Origin: Fodinibacter sp045807225
GTDB taxonomy: Bacteria; Actinomycetota; Actinomycetes; Actinomycetales; Dermatophilaceae
Direction: 5' to 3'
Assembly: GCA_045807225.1 (NCBI GenBank)
Contig: JBJMHU010000042.1
Span: 1-20,414 of the forward strand
DNA length: 20,414 nucleotides
A program made the position numbers and the translations under genes. Shown here piece after piece: positions 8,301 through 14,353 of the stretch. Numbering within the stretch: position 1 is the stretch's first letter; the number at the start of each line of letters is the position of its first letter. Below the pieces are notes generated by a model. It was not told the origin of the DNA, made no database searches, and saw only the letters and a list, made by a program, of their open reading frames with translations.

Positions 8301-8412
8301 CACCGAGAGCTACCCGGCCGGCAACCTGAGCGTGACGGTGCCCCAGGACGGCGCCCGCACGACGTTCCTGTACGACAGGGCGACCCACGAGGTCACCGTC
8401 ACCAGCGAGTGA
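5323..8412 (+). CDS. Secreted GH13 alpha-amylase with three pullulanase X25-like modules
   Basis: A 1029-aa exported starch-degrading enzyme. ATG 5323 follows AGGAG (5313-5317). The earlier in-frame GTG at 5293 lacks a ribosome binding site and would bury the signal peptide. Signal peptide: residues 1-30, hydrophobic core then A-S-A cleavage. Module 1 (34-128) is X25-like (ELGC...W...C, WKFKVALNDSWDVNYG). The GH13 barrel spans about 155-715: region I D277-IITN-H282, nucleophile D409 in GFRIDTVKH, acid/base E443 in FGEVFD, and H512-D513 in FLGNHD, so all catalytic residues are intact. A beta-sandwich (Ig/FnIII-like) domain lies at about 720-805. X25-like modules 2 and 3 are at 835-925 and 936-1029; each begins with a paired-cysteine E-(L/M)-G-C...C motif. 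No cell-wall anchor is seen. Relatives with this order often continue into a pullulanase domain; this one stops. Exact substrate preference (amylose, maltodextrin, pullulan) is not deducible. Confidence 0.9.
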   Translation: MPRPQRLYAVLLGCALVATPAVVMATPASAATPSVALVGDLQQELGCTADWQPECAATELAPVAGSTTYRSTFDVPKGEWKFKVALNDSWDVNYGAGGALNGGDIPLLLAGPAKITFSYDDTTHQVTFTPVVDENTTAADASLTRASLRSSLTRERFYFVMADRFANGSTANDKGGLTGGPLSTGFDPTAKGFYHGGDLKGLTSKLDYIKGMGTTAIWLTPSFKNKPVQGAPGQESAGYHGYWITDFTQIDPHLGTNADMERLIDAAHRKGMKVFFDIITNHTADVIDYQGGNHTYVSKKSSPYQKADGTVFDDRDYVNQPFPAMDPATSFPYTPFFHGNDATAKTPAWLNDPLMYHNRGDSTFAGESSTYGDFSGLDDLFTERPEVVKGMGAIYKKWVDFGIDGFRIDTVKHVNIEFWQKFVPDILAEAAKVKNDDFFAFGEVFDGNPAVMSQFTTEGKLQATLDFGFQQQGVDFAKGKPAKVLADFFSKDDWYTDADSNAYQLPTFLGNHDMGRASMFLQADGQSEAEHLKRLEFANSLMFTSRGNPVTYYGDEQGFVSTGGDQLAREDMFASKVDAYNTETVLGGPEGSRDRYDTKAPLYEHIADLSELRAEHPALADGAQVNRFASDGAGIFATSRIGTGTKGGKNAGRVEYVVAANNDTKAATATFATWTKGKGAVFTPVFGTGKAVKPGADGSVKVTVPPLTVSVWKANKPISTTGAAPTVETVLADGGAHGRTEVKADVRASTFAQTTFLWRKVGETTWHDLGTDDNAPFRVFHDVSGIPVATPLEYRAIVKDAAGRVAGDSSTTQVVKPPTQTVPELGDPVTQPSAVSVPGTHNSEMGCPVSLGVSGDWAPDCDQAQLALDPNDQIWKRTFTLPVGPYAYKAAVNRAWTESYGRGGGSDNIDYETDGTVTFYYDHATHWVTSDEEGPIITVPGSFQSELGCSADWDPACMRPWLQDKDGDGVYALVTTKIPAGSWEFKVAHGLSFTESYPAGNLSVTVPQDGARTTFLYDRATHEVTVTSE

Positions 8413-8431
8413 TCCGGCGACGACGCCCGGT

Positions 8432-9103
8432 TCAGCGGCCGATGACCACGTCGGTGCCGCTGAGCCGGGCGTCGAAGCCCTGGGGAGTCACCTGCACCTC
8501 GTCCAGGGACATCCCGGGCGGCACGCCGGCGACGTCCTGCCGGATGGTGGCGAGCCCACGGGCCAGCGAGCTCGCGGCGGAGTCGAGGAACGACGGCCCG
8601 CCGAGGTCGACGGTCTCGGGCTGGATGAGCAGCTGGCCGCCGTCGGCGGTGACCGTGCCGGTCGCCTTGAGGGTGAGGTCGCGGCCCAGGAGGGTGACCG
8701 TGCGCTCGACGCCGGTCTTGCCGTTGCCGGCGTCGTAGACGGTGACGTCGGCGCCGACCTGCTTCGCGACGGTGTCGAACGGGATCGTGGCGTCGATGTC
8801 GAGGGCCTGGGCCTTCAGACCCTGCTGCGAGAACCGCACACCAGACCCCTTGGCCACCACGTCGACGAGGTCGCCCTTGGCGGAGACGACGTCCTGGCTG
8901 CGCAGGTCGACCGCGCCGAGCCAGGTCTCGTCCTCGGTGAGGTCGGTGGGCTGCTGCGCGACGGTGGTGGAGCCGGTGGGGCGCGGGGAAGCCGTGGTGA
9001 CGGCGCCGCTCGGCGTCCCGGAGCCCAGCGAGAACACCAGCACCACGAGGACGAGCGCGAGCGCGGCGAGGGTGGCACCGACGCCGAGGAGGAAGTTCTT
9101 CAC
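8432..9103 (-). CDS. LmeA/DUF2993-family lipid-binding-like protein, membrane-anchored
   Basis: The 223-aa protein starts with GTG at 9103 (reading MKNFLLGVG). One transmembrane or signal-anchor helix (about 4-26) is followed by a Ser/Thr/Pro-rich stretch (27-55), then a domain from about residue 60 to the end. It resembles DUF2993/LmeA by the pattern GLKAQALDIDATIPFDTVA, the hydrophobic beta-strand repeats and the C terminus LDEVQVTPQGFDARLSGTDV. LmeA in mycobacteria is a periplasmic phospholipid-binding protein linked to lipomannan maturation; the role here is inferred only from the family. It is 12 nt downstream of the MFS gene, so probably the last gene of a three-gene operon. It converges with the amylase with just 19 bp between the stops and no evident terminator. 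The ribosome binding site is weak. Confidence 0.78.
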   Translation of the reverse strand: MKNFLLGVGATLAALALVLVVLVFSLGSGTPSGAVTTASPRPTGSTTVAQQPTDLTEDETWLGAVDLRSQDVVSAKGDLVDVVAKGSGVRFSQQGLKAQALDIDATIPFDTVAKQVGADVTVYDAGNGKTGVERTVTLLGRDLTLKATGTVTADGGQLLIQPETVDLGGPSFLDSAASSLARGLATIRQDVAGVPPGMSLDEVQVTPQGFDARLSGTDVVIGR

Positions 9104-9115
9104 GCGCCGAAGGTC

Positions 9116-10435
9116 TCAGCCGTGACTGGGAGCCGGCTGGGAGTCGGCTGGCTGCAGTCCTCTCGTCTGCTCGGCCCGTCGCGCGGGCAGGTAGAAGAAC
9201 GCACCGAGGATGCTGAGCGCGCCGGCGGTGACCATGGCGACGGGCAGGCTGACCCGGTCGGCCACGAGGCCGAGCAGCGGCCCGGCGACACCGAAGGCGA
9301 GGAAGGCCATCATCGAGTTGATCGACAGCACGGTGGCCCGGTTGCCGGAGTCGGCCTCGCGGTGCAGCAGGGCGGCGTGCGGCGGCCCGTTCATGCCGTG
9401 CATGGAGTAGGTGAACAGGTAGGCGGCAACCAGGGCCACGGGCCCGGCGACCAGCCCCATGACCACGGCCCCGAGGGCGTTGAGCACGCGGCCCACGATG
9501 GCCGCCCGGGCCACCCCGAGGCGCGCGGAGGTGAGGCCCGCCAGCCAGGCGCCGACGCTGAACAACACCCAGCCGGCGGCCGAGACCGGGCCGACGAGGG
9601 CGCCGGCCTCCTGGGCCGAGCCGACCAGCTCCTCGAGCCGCAACGGCATGAACGCCTCGAAGGTGATCATGCCGATCGACCAGAACACCTCGGCGGCGAC
9701 GATGCCCATCAGCACCCGGTTGTGGCCCAGCAGGCTCAGGCCGCTGCGGATCACGGTGGGGGTGCGGCGGGCCTCGCCGAGCGCGTGCGCCAGGCGCGTG
9801 CGCTCGGAGCCGGCGGTGGGGCGGGGCTCCTTCATGACAAGAACCGCAGCGACGAGGTGAACCACGGTGAGGGCGGCCGACACCCAGACGGCGGCGTCGA
9901 GGGCCGAGGCGTCCTCGTGGCCGAACACGGTCGCGGCGGGGTTCCACCAGATCAGCAGGCCGGAGAGCACCGCGCCGACGGCGATCGCCCCGCCGAGGAT
10001 CGAGCCGGTGCGTGACAGCTGCCGGTCGACGTCGGCGCCCGGGGTGGTCTGGTGCACGGTGTCGACGAACCAGGCCTCCAGCGGGCCGGAGTCCAGTGCC
10101 CGGAAGGCACCCATCAGGACGCCCGCCACCACGAACGCCCAGAAGCTCTGCGCCAGCGCGTAGCCGACGACGGCCACGACGTTGAGCGCCGCGGCCGCGA
10201 GGTAGACGGGGCGGCGGCCCACGGCATCCGCGAAGCCACTCGTGGGCAGCTCGAGGAAGAAGCAGGTCAGGCCCATGACCGAGCCGATGGTGGCGGCCTG
10301 GGCGATCGTGAGCCCACGGCTGGTCTGCACGAGGATGAAGATGCCCACCACGAAGCCGACCGAGAGCCAGCGGGTGGTGGTGAGCAGGTACAGGCGGCGC
10401 TCGGCCGCGCGGGGGCTCAGGTGCGTGGGGCTCAT
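9116..10435 (-). CDS. Major facilitator superfamily transporter
   Basis: The 439-aa protein has about 12 hydrophobic segments and the MFS motif A loop, GFADAVGRRPVYL at residues 67-79 between the second and third helices. A long hydrophilic central loop (around EPRPTAGSERTRLAHAL) separates the two six-helix halves. MFS proteins of this size are proton-coupled exporters or importers; the substrate cannot be inferred, though pairing with a small repressor is typical of drug or metabolite efflux. ATG 10435 overlaps the regulator stop by 4 nt (ATGA), indicating translational coupling. The C terminus is hydrophilic (QTRGLQPADSQPAPSHG). Confidence 0.88.
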   Translation of the reverse strand: MSPTHLSPRAAERRLYLLTTTRWLSVGFVVGIFILVQTSRGLTIAQAATIGSVMGLTCFFLELPTSGFADAVGRRPVYLAAAALNVVAVVGYALAQSFWAFVVAGVLMGAFRALDSGPLEAWFVDTVHQTTPGADVDRQLSRTGSILGGAIAVGAVLSGLLIWWNPAATVFGHEDASALDAAVWVSAALTVVHLVAAVLVMKEPRPTAGSERTRLAHALGEARRTPTVIRSGLSLLGHNRVLMGIVAAEVFWSIGMITFEAFMPLRLEELVGSAQEAGALVGPVSAAGWVLFSVGAWLAGLTSARLGVARAAIVGRVLNALGAVVMGLVAGPVALVAAYLFTYSMHGMNGPPHAALLHREADSGNRATVLSINSMMAFLAFGVAGPLLGLVADRVSLPVAMVTAGALSILGAFFYLPARRAEQTRGLQPADSQPAPSHG

Positions 10436-11040
10436 CGGGCCGGCCCGGTCTCGAGGTCCAGCGCATAGGCGTAGAGGTAGACCGCGATGCGCTTGGCCTC
10501 CGGGTTGCCCTGCCCGACGCGCCGGTAGCGGGCCACGACCTCGCCGATCTCGTCGCGCATGGCGCTCAGCTGCTCGGCGGTGAGCAGCACCATGTCGTCG
10601 CTGCTGCCGCAGGCGTCCTGCCAGGCGGGGGGCCAGGAGGGGGAGGCGTCGACCCAGCGCTCGGCCTGGGCCGCGAAGTGGCGCACGTAGTCGCGCGAGA
10701 GCCAGTTCAGCGCCGTCTCGGAGTCCTCGTCGCCGGCGAAGTCGCTCGGGTAGTAGGAGTGGAAGTCGGTGGCCGCGCGCCAGAGCCGGCGCTTGCCCTC
10801 GCCCTCACCGGTGTCGGCGACCAGGCCGACCGCCTCGAGCTTGCGCAGGTGGTAGGACGTGGCGCCCGAGTTGGTGCCGAGCGCGGTGGCGAGGTCGGTG
10901 GCGGTGGCGGGCCCGCCGATGCGCAGGCTCGACAGCAGCCGGGCGCGCAGCGGGTGGGCCAGCACGCGCAGGCTCGCGGCGTCCAGGCGGATGCCGGTGA
11001 GCTGGGAGGTGGCGGCTGGAGCGGGGTCGGTGGTGGCCAT
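10432..11040 (-). CDS. ArsR-type winged-helix transcriptional regulator
   Basis: The 202-aa protein has an ArsR-type HTH at about 24-95 (DAASLRVLAHPLRARLLSSL ... ATDLATALGTNSGATSYHLRKLEAVGLV). It is followed by a ligand or dimerisation region without the metal-binding ELCVCDL-type cysteines of metal sensors, so a metalloregulator is unlikely. I chose ATG 11040 rather than the GTG at 11061 because TATTCT lies 6 nt upstream of that ATG with a TTG-type -35 at 18 nt spacing, the pattern of a leaderless transcript. The GTG would lie inside the operator. Its stop overlaps the MFS start by 4 nt, and the operator-like palindrome in its own promoter suggests it represses this operon. Confidence 0.88.
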   Translation of the reverse strand: MATTDPAPAATSQLTGIRLDAASLRVLAHPLRARLLSSLRIGGPATATDLATALGTNSGATSYHLRKLEAVGLVADTGEGEGKRRLWRAATDFHSYYPSDFAGDEDSETALNWLSRDYVRHFAAQAERWVDASPSWPPAWQDACGSSDDMVLLTAEQLSAMRDEIGEVVARYRRVGQGNPEAKRIAVYLYAYALDLETGPAR

Positions 11041-11076
11041 GTGTGCAGAATACCTTTGCACACTTCATGTGCACAA
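11041..11076 (-). promoter_or_regulatory. Promoter of the ArsR-MFS-DUF2993 operon
   Basis: On the minus strand, TTGTGC (11076-11071) and TATTCT (11052-11047) are separated by 18 nt, and the -10 ends 6 nt before ATG 11040. This is a good actinobacterial SigA-type promoter feeding a leaderless mRNA. Confidence 0.65.
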
Positions 11077-11079
11077 GGT
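11052..11079. promoter_or_regulatory. Operator-like palindrome for the ArsR-type regulator
   Basis: TGCACA (11057-11062) and TGTGCA (11068-11073) form a perfect inverted repeat with a 5-nt centre. It extends outward to ACCTT (11052-11056) and AAGGT (11075-11079) with one bulged C at 11074. It fills the spacer between -35 and -10. A TGTGTGCAGA direct repeat (11040-11049 and 11080-11089) flanks it. Binding here would block RNA polymerase, consistent with autorepression. Confidence 0.65.
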
Positions 11080-11148
11080 GTGTGCAGAGAAGATGTGGAT
11101 TCGCGTCGTCGCAGGTCAGCCGGGGTCCAGCAGGGTGCTGGCAGCGAT

Positions 11149-11177
11149 TTGGGAGCGTCGTGGCCGGCCCGTAGACT
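11149..11177 (+). promoter_or_regulatory. Promoter of rplM-rpsI
   Basis: TTGGGA (11149-11154), a 17-nt spacer and TAGACT (11172-11177) make a good housekeeping promoter. It implies a leader of about 95 nt before rplM. Confidence 0.65.
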
Positions 11178-11183
11178 TGAGAA

Positions 11184-11278
11184 CTGTTGTGCCGTGCGCC
11201 TCCGACAGGGGTCGATGGTCCCTGACGGGAGCACTCGGCATACGCCGTCCCCCATCCTCGAACGATTCAGGACACCTG
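11184..11278 (+). promoter_or_regulatory. 5' leader of the rplM-rpsI transcript
   Basis: About 95 nt between the predicted transcription start and ATG 11279. Two small hairpins can form: TCCC/GGGA at 11219-11230 and CGGC/GCCG at 11236-11247. It ends with AGGA at 11269-11272, 6 nt before the start. Autogenous control by L13 acts through such leaders in other bacteria; here it is only a possibility. Confidence 0.35.
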
Positions 11279-11722
11279 ATGCGTACCTACACCCCGAAGC
11301 CGGGCGAGATCACGCGCACCTGGCACGTGATCGACGCGACCGACGTCGTGCTCGGCCGCCTCGCGAGCCAGACCGCGATCCTGCTGCGCGGCAAGCACAA
11401 GGCGACCTTCGCCCCCCACGTCGACGTGGGCGACTTCGTCATCATCATCAACGCCGACAAGGTGGCCCTCACCGGCGCCAAGGCCGAGAAGAAGAAGGCC
11501 TACCACCACTCCGGCTTCCCGGGTGGCCTCAAGGCGACCTCCTACACCGAGCTGCTCGCCAAGAACCCCGAGAAGGCCATCGAGAAGGCCGTGCGCGGCA
11601 TGCTGCCCCGCACCACCCTCGGCAAGGCCCAGCTGAGCAAGCTGAAGGTCTACCGCGGCGCCGAGCACCCGCACGCCGCCCAGCAGCCCACTCCCTACGA
11701 GCTCACCCAGGTGGCCCAGTGA
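11279..11722 (+). CDS. rplM: 50S ribosomal protein L13
   Basis: A 147-aa large-subunit protein, normal length for actinobacterial L13. Motifs seen: TWHVIDATDVVLGRLAS at the N terminus, LLRGKHKATF, the DVGDFVIIINADKVALTG segment, and the C-terminal GMLPRTTLGKAQLSKLKVYRGAEHPH. ATG 11279 has AGGA 6 nt upstream. Its TGA stop shares one base with the ATG of rpsI (TGATG at 11720-11724), so the two are translationally coupled, as in most bacteria. It is transcribed from the promoter at 11149-11177, divergently from the ArsR-type regulator. Confidence 0.97.
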   Translation: MRTYTPKPGEITRTWHVIDATDVVLGRLASQTAILLRGKHKATFAPHVDVGDFVIIINADKVALTGAKAEKKKAYHHSGFPGGLKATSYTELLAKNPEKAIEKAVRGMLPRTTLGKAQLSKLKVYRGAEHPHAAQQPTPYELTQVAQ

Positions 11723-12234
11723 TGACCGAGAACGTTCAGATCGACGAGACCGCGGGCACCGACGTCAACGACGCGCTGGTCACCGAGTACACCTCCGAGT
11801 CCGACACCGCCGTCGCCGGCGAGGCCGCCCAGCGTCCCCGCGCCACCGCGCCGGGTGCCGCGACCGGTCGTCGCAAGCAGGCCGTGGCCCGCGTGCGCAT
11901 CGTGCCCGGCACCGGCGAGTGGACCATCAACGGCCGCACCCTGGCGGGCTACTTCCCCAACAAGGTGCACCAGCAGATCGTCAACGAGCCGCTCACCCTG
12001 CTCGAGCTCGACGGCTCCTACGACGTGCTCGTGCGCGTGCACGGCGGTGGACCCTCCGGCCAGGCCGGTGCGGTGCGCCTGGGTGTGGCCCGCTCGCTCA
12101 ACGGCATCGACGAGGAGCTCAACCGCCCGGCGCTGAAGAAGGCCGGCTTCCTCTCGCGCGACGCGCGCGTCCCCGAGCGCAAGAAGGCCGGTCTGAAGAA
12201 GGCCCGCAAGGCTCCCCAGTACAGCAAGCGCTGA
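11722..12234 (+). CDS. rpsI: 30S ribosomal protein S9 with acidic N-terminal extension
   Basis: S9 is a small-subunit protein whose C-terminal tail reaches the P-site tRNA. The 170-aa protein has an acidic, Ala/Thr-rich N-terminal extension of about 45 residues (MTENVQIDETAGTDVNDALV ...), as seen in other actinobacteria. The S9 body then begins at GRRKQAVARVRIVPG. The body carries GGGPSGQAGAVRLGVARSL and ends with the invariant basic tail KKARKAPQYSKR. Overlap with rplM by 1 nt; no separate ribosome binding site is evident, consistent with translational coupling. Tandem hairpins follow at 12246-12318. Confidence 0.97.
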   Translation: MTENVQIDETAGTDVNDALVTEYTSESDTAVAGEAAQRPRATAPGAATGRRKQAVARVRIVPGTGEWTINGRTLAGYFPNKVHQQIVNEPLTLLELDGSYDVLVRVHGGGPSGQAGAVRLGVARSLNGIDEELNRPALKKAGFLSRDARVPERKKAGLKKARKAPQYSKR

Positions 12235-12245
12235 TCCGGCGTCGC

Positions 12246-12269
12246 GGCACCACGGCCTTCGTGGATGCC
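12246..12269 (+). terminator. First of two tandem hairpins after rpsI
   Basis: GGCACCACG (12246-12254) pairs with CGTGG-A-TGCC (12260-12269) with one bulged A and a 5-nt loop, starting 11 nt after the rpsI stop. No T-tract. Together with the second hairpin it probably ends the rplM-rpsI transcript. Confidence 0.5.
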
Positions 12270-12274
12270 GTGCC

Positions 12275-12318
12275 CGCACCGAAGGCGGCACCCTCTCCCG
12301 GGCGCCGCCTTCGGTGCG
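12275..12318 (+). terminator. Second tandem hairpin after rpsI (15-bp perfect stem)
   Basis: Arms 12275-12289 and 12304-12318 are perfectly complementary over 15 bp (core ACCGAAGGCGGC/GCCGCCTTCGGT) with a 14-nt loop. It lies between rpsI and glmM and lacks a T-tract. It is the strongest terminator candidate here and would separate glmM transcription from the ribosomal genes. Confidence 0.75.
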
Positions 12319-12360
12319 CTCGGGAGTAGGTTCGAGTTGTCTCCACGGAAGGGCACCCCC

Positions 12361-13710
12361 ATGTCACGACTCTTCGGCACCGACGGAGTCCGCGGCCTCG
12401 CCAACGGCCCCCTCATCACGGCCGAGATGGCCCTGGCCGTCTCCGTCGCGGCGGCGCGCGTGCTCGGTGAGGCCGGGGCCGACCCCGGCCACCGTCCCAA
12501 GGCGGTCGTCGGGCGCGACCCGCGCGCCTCGGGGGAGTTCCTCGGCGCCGCGGTGGTCGCGGGGCTCGCTGCCGCGGGCGTCGACGTCTACGACGCCGGC
12601 GTGCTGCCCACCCCGGCGATCGCCTACCTGACCTCCGACACCGGCGCCGACTTCGGCGTCATGCTCTCGGCGTCGCACAACGCGATGCCCGACAACGGCA
12701 TCAAGTTCTTCGCCCGGGGCGGGCACAAGCTGCCCGACGACGTCGAGGACCGTATCGAGGGCGCGATCGGCGAGGACTGGCGGCGCCCCACCGGCGCCGA
12801 CGTCGGCCGCGTGGTGCACATGCCCGACGGCCACACGCGCTACCTCAGCCACCTGCTGCGGGTGCTGCCCAACCGCCTCGACGGCCTGCGGGTGGTCATC
12901 GACGGCGCCCACGGCGCGGCGAGCCAGGTCTCGCCCGAGGTGTTCCGCCTGGCCGGCGCCGAGGTGTTCGAGATCGGCACCTCACCCGACGGGCTGAACA
13001 TCAACGACGGCTACGGCTCCACCCACCTCGACCCACTGAAGACCGCGGTGCGGGCGCACGGCGCCGACCTCGGCATCGCGCACGACGGTGACGCCGACCG
13101 CTGCCTGGCCGTCGACTCGACCGGCACCGAGGTCGACGGCGACCAGATCATGGGCATCCTCGCCCTGGCGCTCAAGGAACGGGGGGTGCTCGCCCGCGAC
13201 ACGCTGGTCGCGACCGTGATGAGCAACCTCGGCCTGCTGCAGGCGATGGAGCGCGAGGGCATCCACGTGCTGCAGACGGCGGTCGGTGACCGCTACGTGC
13301 TCGAGGAGATGCGCGCGGGCGGCTACTCGCTCGGCGGGGAGCAGTCCGGGCACGTCATCTTCCTCGACCACGGCACCACCGGCGACGGCACGCTCACCGG
13401 CCTGATGCTCGCCGCGCGGATGGTGCAGACCGGTCGCACCCTGGCCGACCTCGGCACCGTGATGACCCGCCTGCCCCAGGTGCTGGTCAACGTCAAGGGC
13501 GTCGACACCAGCCGGGTCGACAGTGACGAGCACCTGATGTCGGCGGTGCACCACGAGCAGAGCGGCCTCGACGGCTCCGGTCGGGTGCTGCTGCGCCGGT
13601 CGGGCACCGAGCCGCTGGTGCGCGTGATGGTCGAGGCGCCCACCCAGGAGCAGGCCAACGCGGTCGCCGACCGGCTCGCCGGCGTGGTGCGCGAGCGCCT
13701 CTCCCTCTGA
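12361..13710 (+). CDS. glmM: Phosphoglucosamine mutase
   Basis: GlmM converts glucosamine-6-phosphate to glucosamine-1-phosphate for UDP-GlcNAc and peptidoglycan synthesis. The 449-aa length is typical. ATG 12361 has GGAAGGG (12347-12353) 7 nt upstream, and the N terminus MSRLFGTDGVRGLAN is canonical. The phosphorylated active-site serine is S105 in the motif SASHNxxPDNG. The Mg-binding loop is D242-G-D244-A-D246-R247. The sugar-specificity loop is GGEQSGHV, and the phosphate-binding C-terminal motif is RRSGTEPLVRVMVEA. It follows rplM-rpsI as in many actinobacteria. TAGGTT at 12327-12332 could be a -10 for its own promoter. A hairpin at 13767-13808 follows. Confidence 0.96.
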   Translation: MSRLFGTDGVRGLANGPLITAEMALAVSVAAARVLGEAGADPGHRPKAVVGRDPRASGEFLGAAVVAGLAAAGVDVYDAGVLPTPAIAYLTSDTGADFGVMLSASHNAMPDNGIKFFARGGHKLPDDVEDRIEGAIGEDWRRPTGADVGRVVHMPDGHTRYLSHLLRVLPNRLDGLRVVIDGAHGAASQVSPEVFRLAGAEVFEIGTSPDGLNINDGYGSTHLDPLKTAVRAHGADLGIAHDGDADRCLAVDSTGTEVDGDQIMGILALALKERGVLARDTLVATVMSNLGLLQAMEREGIHVLQTAVGDRYVLEEMRAGGYSLGGEQSGHVIFLDHGTTGDGTLTGLMLAARMVQTGRTLADLGTVMTRLPQVLVNVKGVDTSRVDSDEHLMSAVHHEQSGLDGSGRVLLRRSGTEPLVRVMVEAPTQEQANAVADRLAGVVRERLSL

Positions 13711-13766
13711 CGGGGCAGGCGGCAGGGGGTTCGACGGTGCGGAATGGGGGCGGCGCCGCGCTGGTT

Positions 13767-13808
13767 GGCCCGACGGGTCGGGGATGTCCACCGACCCGCC
13801 GTCGGGCC
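13767..13808. terminator. Hairpin between glmM and the Ohr/OsmC gene
   Basis: GGCCCGACGGGTCGG (13767-13781) pairs with 13791-13808 over the full 15 nt, allowing a 3-nt bulge in the right arm; the loop is 9 nt. It starts 56 nt after the glmM stop and ends 44 nt before the next start, so it most likely terminates glmM. Confidence 0.55.
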
Positions 13809-13852
13809 GAGCGGCGCGACGGGATCCGCACCAGCCTCCCGAGGAGAGTCCC

Positions 13853-14293
13853 GTGCCGCACGAGTCCCTGAACGACGTCCTGTACACCACCGCGGCACGT
13901 GCCCAGGGCGGCCGTGGGGGCCGGGTCCGCAGCGAGGACGGGGTGGTCGACGTCGAGCTCGGCAAGCCGGGCAGCGTGTCGAACCCCAAGGCCAACCCCG
14001 AGACGCTCTTCGCGGCGGGCTACGCCTCGTGCTTCAACAACGCCCTCGGCCGGATCGCGACGTCGCAGGGGTTCGACGGCGCCGGCGCCGTGACGGTGGC
14101 CGCGGTGAGCCTGGGCACGACGGGCGAGGGTGACGCCAGGGGAGTCGGCCTGGCCGTCGAGCTGACCTCCACCATCCCGGGCGTCGACGCCGACACCGCC
14201 CAGGCGCTGGCCGAGGCGGCGCACCAGGCCTGCCCGTACTCCAAGGCCACCCGTGGGAACATCGACGTCACCGTCATCGGCAGGCCCGCCTGA
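13853..14293 (+). CDS. Ohr-type organic hydroperoxide resistance peroxidase (OsmC family)
   Basis: Ohr proteins reduce organic hydroperoxides with a cysteine pair, usually recycled by lipoylated proteins. The 146-aa protein starts at GTG 13853, 6 nt after GAGGAG (13841-13846). The in-frame ATG at 13784 would add an unrelated basic leader. The peroxidatic cysteine is C60 in the motif AAGYASCFNNAL, preceded by the catalytic Glu of NPETLF. The resolving cysteine is C127 in QACPYSKATRGN. The arginine near residue 21 in GGRGGR fits the family's active-site Arg. Motifs and spacing favour Ohr over OsmC proper. It seems to be a single-gene unit; no OhrR regulator is nearby in the window. Confidence 0.92.
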   Translation: MPHESLNDVLYTTAARAQGGRGGRVRSEDGVVDVELGKPGSVSNPKANPETLFAAGYASCFNNALGRIATSQGFDGAGAVTVAAVSLGTTGEGDARGVGLAVELTSTIPGVDADTAQALAEAAHQACPYSKATRGNIDVTVIGRPA

Positions 14294-14353
14294 CCGCCCA
14301 CCACCGCCGGGCGTCACTGCCAACCCCCCACTGCGACAGCCCCTGCCACTCGG

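Noticed and set aside
8310..10466. 718-codon open frame on the minus strand spanning the MFS and DUF2993 genes
   Set aside because: It is the wrong frame of the two real genes; its translation is Arg/Pro/Gly-rich and lacks membrane helices.
14295..14313. Terminator between the Ohr gene and the convergent LhgO gene
   Set aside because: Only a 5-bp CGCCC/GGGCG stem is visible, too weak to claim in DNA of this composition.
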